A stretch of 64,000 bases of DNA from Angiostrongylus vasorum. Lineage: Eukaryota; Nematoda; Chromadorea; Rhabditida; Metastrongylidae. This document shows, in pieces, positions 59,701 to 64,000 of the stretch. Position 1 is the stretch's first letter. Each line of letters begins with the position of its first letter. The position numbers and the translations under genes are program-made. The DNA lies in the NCBI GenBank assembly GCA_018806985.1, contig JADANN010000450.1, forward strand, positions 1,730,835 to 1,794,834, read 5' to 3'. The notes under the pieces are model-generated. The model did no database searches and was not told where the DNA came from. It saw only the letters and a program-made list of their open reading frames with translations.

Positions 59701-61957
59701 GCCGTGCTTGTGGTGAAGACCTGGGAACGTCTTAGTATGGCTATCTCAGGGCGAGGAGTAGACTCGTTCAGCATTCAACAACATACGTAGAGATGTGAAA
59801 GTCCTTGATCAAAAAGCTAAACCTATATGCAAATCCAATGATTTTGGAGGTTGATGGAGGCGTGGAAACTTACTGAATGAAAGCATTGCCGAGATTTACA
59901 CAGTTTACGAAGATGGGTTGCGTGAGATAAAAAAAATAAAAAAAGAAATAGCAAAACGATGATGGCAACCAAGTTGCTGTGCCGCGTTCTCAGACCCTGG
60001 ACTGCTTACTGTTTCTCATGTTTCTTTTTTACCAAGTGTTTCTCTTAGCAGAAAATATTTTCAAAAGACCAACTGACTTTTTTTAATTTTGTGGTACCAA
60101 CACGGAATACGTGAATCTTCCGGGTTCTTGACAGATCCTTCCAGAACGTAACCAGCGTTGTGTTCATTTCCTTGTCAGAAAATAACAAGATTACAAGAGG
60201 ACGCACTGAAAATAGGAAATTTTCTACACTTTACACTACCCTGAAAACAGTCAAATAGTATACAAAACGCGTTATTTCGAATTTTGTGCGCCTTCACTAT
60301 CTTGGACCTTTTTGAGTAAGCAATCGAATAATTGCAACCTACCGTGTCTTCTTCGCATTATTTCACTTGTTACCATACTTAGATAGCGATCGTAGCTGCC
60401 ATCAACAGATTCCAATGCAGTTGTCAAATTGTTCAGATTCTAAAAAATATTTATGCTCATGCATAATGAAAGAGCAGATGTAATATTTATTTCGATAATA
60501 TGTTGATTATGAGTGGAGACGGGCGCGTGTGGCGCAGTGGTCGGAGGCGCCCTGCAACACGCACGTGTAGTCGATCCACGCGTCCATAGTCCACCAAGCC
60601 TTCCATCCCTCCGCGGTCCGCAAATTGGTACCAGACTTGTCTGGGAGGATAGCAGCACTGGCCCGATACATCGATAGGCCACCGCGAGTCATTGTAAAGT
60701 CCAGATATGCATTCAATCACCTCCAAACGATGCTCAATGAAGTCGAATGCACGGTGCATCCCTCAGGGGATCGATCAACGCCGAGAGCTTTTAGCTTCAA
60801 TGAGTGGAAAAAAATATTTCACTAAACTATACCAACATGATTCAAATGTGCTTTGGCAATGTCTAAAACCATTTCCTATGCTTAAATTATGAAAAAAGTC
60901 GAGCTCATAACTTCCGCCCCGACTCATAGATCGATTCTGATTTCCAGTCAATGAACTTCCATTATGTAACGAATGTCAATCTCTTCTACCACAAATCTAT
61001 GTCGAACGTTCCTTGTTCTCATATGACGTTCAAGTGTTGAATACGGATATGGATCATAAGCGATCATGTAACCATCCCTAGACAAAAAGTGAATTTAGGG
61101 GAATGGGCTGTCTGTTTCTGCCGAACCTGGCTAACTGTCTTCCGAATATACGCAAACGGTTGCGTATAGGTAGATTGTATCGCCAACGCTAACTCTGTCA
61201 AAAGCGTGTGATCAGATGACTGGGAAATAATAAGAAAGTCATTTCACTTTCAATTCTGGGAGAGCCAAGTAGTGCGACTGTGCGCTGTATCGCTTAAAAC
61301 AATTCCAATTACAAGTCTCATTCTCAAAACCCTGATCGATTTCTCGATGCGGTAGTGTTGCACAGAACGACTAAGAAAGTGCAAAGATATGAGACGTATT
61401 TCGAGGACTTGTGACAAAAAGTTGTACCTACAACGTACGTTGTTCCAGTGTTCCATCTGCGGGAGACATCTGTCTGATATTCGCTCTGTACAATATTGGA
61501 GAAGCATTGCTTTTAAAAACAAATTTCGCGATAATAAAGTACTTTGAGGAATTGGTCCCCTGTGCTAATACCAGCTTGTCTTTGAATATTGAAGAATACT
61601 AAGAGCAACTGTTGACGCGAATTTCGCCCTAACCATTGAAATAACGTGATCGGTAGTCACTTTTATCGTCTGAGGTGTTCGGGTTGGCACCAAGGTACCG
61701 TAAAAATAAGAATGAGGCATTTCATGTGAAGGAACTCTTTTACGTGTTGAACGTATGAGCTTCCTGGTGCTGCAAAGGACAGCATAAATCCTACCGACAA
61801 ACGCGATTACGGAATATCAATCACAAAAAACCGTAGAATCATTTAACAGGTGCACTATTCATCCGTTGATGAAACTTCCTTGCGAAGACCCACGCTGTTA
61901 CTCTTCGTGGTCCCGGAGAAGGAAAAAACACACCATATGACCCCCTGCCGATGAATA
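47602..61957 (-). CDS. Gene V: large protein with two VWA-type domains
   Basis: About 20 short exons on one strand, nearly all linked in phase. In transcript order they encode: a cysteine-bearing N-terminal part (61957-61152); a VWA-like fold (61077-58722), with LTTALESVDGSYDRYL, then RPLVILLFSDKEMNTTLVTF and IHVFRV; cysteine-rich pieces (57313-56999); a basic and Pro/Thr-rich linker (56679-56822 and 52912-52984); and a second VWA domain (52133-47602) with DVSGGERTKLMVDVFKQL, VKVSLIKYSG, GGTTRTGEAI, FIVVFTDGYSQ and DDPSTAADEARRASITMLAV. VWA domains bind ligands through a metal site and are common in extracellular matrix and surface proteins. No signal peptide was found, so the 5' end is missing. 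Junctions at 58722/57313/57077 and 56999/56822 are out of phase, implying missed small exons. Introns carry PLE, SINE and other repeats. Confidence 0.7.
47770..47965 (-). repeat. SINE-A copy (5' truncated, diverged)
   Basis: Reversed tail GACGTTGATCAATTTTTACT and the GTTTGGTACCAGTTTGG core; the head is lost. In the intron upstream of the gene V exon at 47724. Confidence 0.55.
48955..49300 (+). repeat. SINE-C copy
   Basis: Core GCTACCGGACTTGTTTGGG, CTGCAATCCAAGTGGGAACG, body TCATTCAACGACATTGGAG, end GAGTCGTATAAAAATAAAAC. In a gene V intron. Confidence 0.6.
49985..50312. repeat. SINE-B inverted pair or extended copy
   Basis: A forward copy (50050-50312) ending AAAAGGCAGTGAATAAAAAA is preceded by a short reversed head segment (GCGGTGGTGAACGAGTGCGC at 50017). 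Lies in the gene V intron and touches a VWA-like open stretch at 50312. Confidence 0.65.
50603..52984 (-). CDS. Gene V, Thr-rich linker and second VWA domain (first part)
   Basis: Exons 52912-52984 (STTTRIISAPRISTTTKPTT), 52073-52133 (GCGCSYCGKATNSTQC), 51334-51423, 50862-51003 and 50603-50786, in phase. The VWA runs from FDVSGGERTKLM (the position of the DxSxS metal site), through FNPDVKVSLIKYSG and FHLDKHKKKDNLI, to GGTTRTGEAIRHAV (the conserved metal-site Thr) and KFIVVFTDGYSQ (the conserved TDG). The third metal-site Ser is replaced. The 50786 acceptor (caaaaaag) was chosen for phase; a nicer ttgcag lies 40 bases upstream but breaks the frame. Confidence 0.7.
51515..51905 (+). repeat. 380-bp interspersed repeat, copy 2
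   Basis: Collinear with copy 1 at 16.2 kb: same CCACCACAGGCAGTCGCAGC block, GGATGGTGGTGGATCCTG block and AACACCTCCCAGCCAC end. In the gene V intron between exons 52073 and 51423. Confidence 0.8.
53050..54340. other. Gene V intron, nothing recognised
   Basis: Between the Thr-rich exon at 52984 and the inverted PLE pair. No exon or repeat seen. Confidence 0.4.
54345..55210. repeat. Large inverted PLE pair (about 400-bp arms)
   Basis: Left arm about 54350-54790, right arm about 54820-55205, centred near 54805. The reverse-complement identity by eye is high over most of the arms. Each arm carries a PLE 3' region and one hammerhead-like motif (54395-54450 minus, 55118-55165 plus). Located in the gene V intron between 52984 and 56679. 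Confidence 0.75.
55215..56285. other. Gene V intron, nothing recognised
   Basis: Contains a 117-codon open frame at 55973-56326 (+) that is T-rich and low in recognisable features. I treat it as chance. Confidence 0.4.
56679..57313 (-). CDS. Gene V, Cys-rich and Pro/Thr linker exons
   Basis: Exon 57232-57313 (AVLDKYSSCNIAIFEDHSTT), exon 56999-57077 (ENCRKKVALTAKCSRAKLLK, three cysteines) and exon 56679-56822 (PVTVPGPRIRPIFRRKDKQK, then TRTVTPPPISHIVQ). The last ends AG in phase 2 and is completed by the G that opens the Thr-rich exon at 52984. This part looks like a flexible, possibly O-glycosylated spacer between the two VWA modules. The starts of the first two exons are uncertain. Confidence 0.45.
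57520..57860. repeat. Element-2 terminal inverted pair
   Basis: A minus-orientation motif at 57555-57600 (CGAAACGTTAGC when reversed) faces a plus-orientation one at 57785-57835 (GTCGAAACGTCAGG). Similar flanks run outward on both sides. Confidence 0.45.
58205..58575 (+). repeat. SINE-C copy
   Basis: Head AGCACAGTAGTAGTGATACT and B-box-like GGCTCGATCCCGCTCC, core AAAATTGGTACCGGAATTGT shared with SINE-A, body and GGTCATATAAAATAAC end. Confidence 0.7.
58722..60439 (-). CDS. Gene V, first VWA-like domain exons
   Basis: Exons 60343-60439, 60098-60205, 59347-59413 and 58722-58791, phases 0-1-1-2-0, all consistent. They encode NLNNLTTALESVDGSYDRYL, then RRRHVRPLVILLFSDKEM, then TRKIHVFRV, and FNELFVRDGKSFNDLITCDT. 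This follows the VWA order: helix, the strand before Ser/Asp (usually TDG, here FSD), the second central strand, and the closing helix with a Cys. The metal-site residues look degenerate. A SINE-C copy sits in the 59413-60098 intron and SINE-B in the next one. Confidence 0.6.
58875..59215 (-). repeat. SINE-B copy (long form)
   Basis: Full reversed copy with 5' extension (CCTGTCTCTCAGCTAGTTCT, then GATTGATCTGGGGAGCCC), ending in AAGCTAAGGC. In a gene V intron. Confidence 0.75.
59545..59900 (+). repeat. SINE-C copy
   Basis: Head CAATGGTAGAGATGCCG with GTGGTTCGAGCC, core GTTTGTACCAGATTTGTCTGG, body with CATTCAACAACATACG. In a gene V intron. Confidence 0.6.
60523..60795 (+). repeat. SINE-A copy
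   Basis: Best-kept copy: GTGGCGCAGTGGTCGGAGGC head, core TTGGTACCAGACTTGTCTGG, tail to GCCGAGAGCTTTTAGC. In gene V, between exons 60439 and 60957. Confidence 0.85.
60957..61957 (-). CDS. Gene V, N-terminal exon cluster
   Basis: Seven exons: 61902-61957, 61744-61769, 61634-61669, 61439-61485, 61248-61370, 61152-61219 and 60957-61077. All junction phases match. The clearest is 61248-61370 (SFCATLPHREIDQGFENE, then CNWNCFKRYSAQSHYL), which has three cysteines. The chain reads like an extracellular region: Cys pairs, Asn-x-Thr sites and aromatic loops. The smallest exons (26 and 36 bases) rest on phase and splice sites alone. The 61152 donor (GC/GTATAT) is a guess made to keep phase. Confidence 0.5.
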
Positions 61958-62189
61958 CTGTATAAGAATAAATCCGTACCATAGTTATAAAATCACATCG
62001 AAATATTTTAATAAATTTTAAAAAATGTCCACCTCAGTCATCATGAAGACGTAAGCACCATTCTGACGTCGAACAGCAAGTGATGGACGTATCCCGCTAT
62101 CTTTTGGCAATTCGCTTGCCACTTTTATCGCTCTTGATCGTGATAGCTAAGTAATTAAAGAAATTTACTATTTTTAAAGGGTTACTACC

Positions 62190-62305
62190 TACATCACATA
62201 GATATGTATGTACGTATATTTGCATTTATGTATATATGAATATATGAATATATGTACATATATAAATATGCGTATATATGCATATATATATGCGTATATG
62301 TATGA
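62190..62305 (+). repeat. TATATG/TATG-rich simple repeat
   Basis: Runs of ATATATG and ATGTATAT units; the reading frames through it are low complexity (Tyr/Ile repeats). Confidence 0.85.
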
Positions 62306-62631
62306 AAAGAAAATGAATGCAAGCATCCTCTTGGAAGACCACCCAAACGATAAGCAGAAATTTTCGCGACTAACTTCAACCATCTGCACTCGCAGATAGC
62401 AATGATTTCAGGATTACGGAATGACCCGTCGCAGCCATCATCATGTTCGAAGCAGACCACTACCACAGACGAAGATTGCGTGGTAGAGCAACGAATAGAA
62501 ATTATGACAGGGCTGGCCCAACCAGTGAAGACCAGCCACTCAAGTGTCCAAGTAAACAAATATATATGTATATGTAATTAAATATAAATATAAGCTAGCA
62601 GACTTCAGCAATTTTCATCCCTTCGTAGAAT

Positions 62632-63230
62632 GAAGCTCACCACCGCGCTTGACCTGCTCAGTGGAGATTTTTTTAAAGACAATGTTGACAAGAATGTACC
62701 CACTGGTTGCTTGTGGACCTTTCCTGGATTTGGTGTGAATCATATAGAGTTCATGAAGGTAACTTTAAACTGCGGTCGGTGTAAATGATTTCCATTACCT
62801 TAATTGTTGGTTCTCACTTAAACCCACATACATAACTGCAGGCTTAGGGGAGCGCAAAGATCAACATGTTAAGCGAAAGGTCTGTGTAAGTAAATTACGG
62901 AGAAGTATATGAATGTTAGGTCTTGCTCTCCTTCAGTGCACCTAAGGATGCTCCTTCCTGACTCGGCAACCCAAATGTGAATTTGCCGAACTACTATACG
63001 AGATCCCAACAATTATCACTAAGCATACTGTTACTAGGAAATGTAAAAATAAAGCTGTCCTTCCTTTGCAGAGCCCCCATTGATTCACACGGTCGAGTCT
63101 AATCAGTGGATCACTATTGGAGTTATAATTGACGGATATGACTTTTACTTTGCAAAATTTTCCTACGAGGAAAAAAGGGAAAAAAATGACACATATTTTA
63201 GAATAATCATTTCCTACCGCTGCCGAATTC
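62632..63230 (+). other. Possible plus-strand exon pair
   Basis: 62633-62757 opens ATG-AAG and encodes MKLTTALDLLSGDFFKDNVD and then GCLWTFPGFGVNHIEFMK before AAG/GTAACT. 63072-63200 follows a strong tttgcag acceptor (PPLIHTVESNQWITIGVIID, then FYFAKFSYEE). The same second region on the minus strand, after tcctcgtag, reads VNYNSNSDPLIRLDRVNQWG followed by a hydrophobic helix. Only one strand is likely to be coding and I cannot decide which. No family is recognised. Confidence 0.3.
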
Positions 63231-63547
63231 ATTTATCGCGTCTTCGTCGTCTTCATTTCGTATTTCGTTCTTTGTATCGGTGCAAATTCCGTTCCATAGT
63301 ACAAATTCCATTCTATGTTATTTCCATTCGGCACAGCTTTGCACTAAAGATGTCTTTTCCACTTTTGGGACGCGCTGTGAGGGCTTTCGATCCTAGTTAG
63401 TACTTGCATTCGGACCTCTTTAATTTTATTGCATTTTCTTAACAAGAAATGTTTACCAAAAATACGACAAGAAGAAAAAAAGCCAACCTCGCGAAAGCCG
63501 TACAGTCAAGCATTCGCTCAAGCACCAACAGCACAATTCTTAAGATG

Positions 63548-63950
63548 TACTATAATTTTTCACGGCAGGGTATGAAGTGAATTACAACCACAAGGATGCC
63601 AAGATATTCGCAAAACGTGGACCTGGGTTAGATCGAACCACGATTTCTCTTTTCGGAGGCTCGCGCATTACATACTGTGCCACGGAGGCCCTCCTGTGGT
63701 CTGATCTGGGGAGCCATCAATCCCGTTTACGGGTGATAGCTGATGACACTGGTAGATAGAAAACTAGATGGGAGAAACGAAGAGCAAGGGTATCCGTGGC
63801 AATGTGTGTAATGAGCGAGCCCCCGGAAAGGGAAATCGTGATTCGATCTGACCGTGGTCCACGTTTTGCGAATATCTCAGCACCTTGTGGTTGATTTCGC
63901 ATAATACCCTGCCGTGAAAATTGTAATAGGCAGTAAATAAAAAAGTAAAC
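63548..63950. repeat. SINE-B head-to-head pair
   Basis: Reversed copy 63550-63740 and forward copy 63750-63945 form a near-palindrome: GGCAGGGTATGAAGTGAATT against the AATACCCTGCC end. Confidence 0.75.
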
Positions 63951-64000
63951 TTTGCCGAGATAGTTCTTTAACTTCTGGTTCTCGGTTACGCATTATAAAA

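Noticed and set aside
60523..60600. Possible tRNA gene
   Set aside because: A- and B-box-like sites belong to the SINE-A head; no complete cloverleaf or acceptor stem, and the same text recurs in more than ten copies.
62194..62559. A 121-codon minus-strand frame
   Set aside because: Half of it is the antisense of the TATATG simple repeat (Tyr/Ile repeats).

Overview
This window looks like nuclear DNA of a nematode, most likely a strongylid (hookworm-like, clade V) species. It has short exons separated by introns with TTTTCAG-type 3' splice sites, it is AT-rich, and more than a third of it is interspersed repeats: Penelope-like retroelements (PLEs), an RTE-type LINE and three tRNA-headed SINE-like families. 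No bacterial operon, rRNA or CRISPR is present. All genes were read by joining exons by eye, using splice sites and reading phase, so gene ends and small exons are approximate.

Layout. At 1.3-1.9 kb (+) lie the last three exons of a protein with a C-terminal four-pair cysteine (RING-like) domain of DC-STAMP/SPE-42 type. From 4.3 to 20.8 kb (-) lies a convincing SLC49-family (MFSD7/FLVCR-like) major facilitator gene in at least 11 exons. Its introns carry an inverted PLE pair, SINEs and a 380-bp repeat. At 21.4-22.3 kb (-) are weak candidate exons. At 27.8-29.8 kb (-) is an unidentified multi-exon gene (gene D). At 30.5-34.9 kb a decayed RTE LINE sits as inverted halves. At 35.8-39.7 kb (-) is a seven-exon gene (B) with a CUB-like region. 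The stretch 40-47 kb is mainly transposon-derived. From 47.6 to 62 kb (-) lies a large gene (V) in about 20 exons, encoding cysteine-rich segments, a VWA-like fold, a Thr/Pro-rich linker and a second, better VWA domain. B and V share a strand and could be one secreted VWA/CUB protein. At 62.6-63.2 kb there are competing exon readings on both strands.

The main repeat observations are recurrent head-to-head PLE ends carrying a hammerhead-ribozyme-like motif, inverted pairs of a tRNA-headed SINE, and a short internal core shared by two SINE families with different heads. The introns of the genes above are largely made of these repeats.
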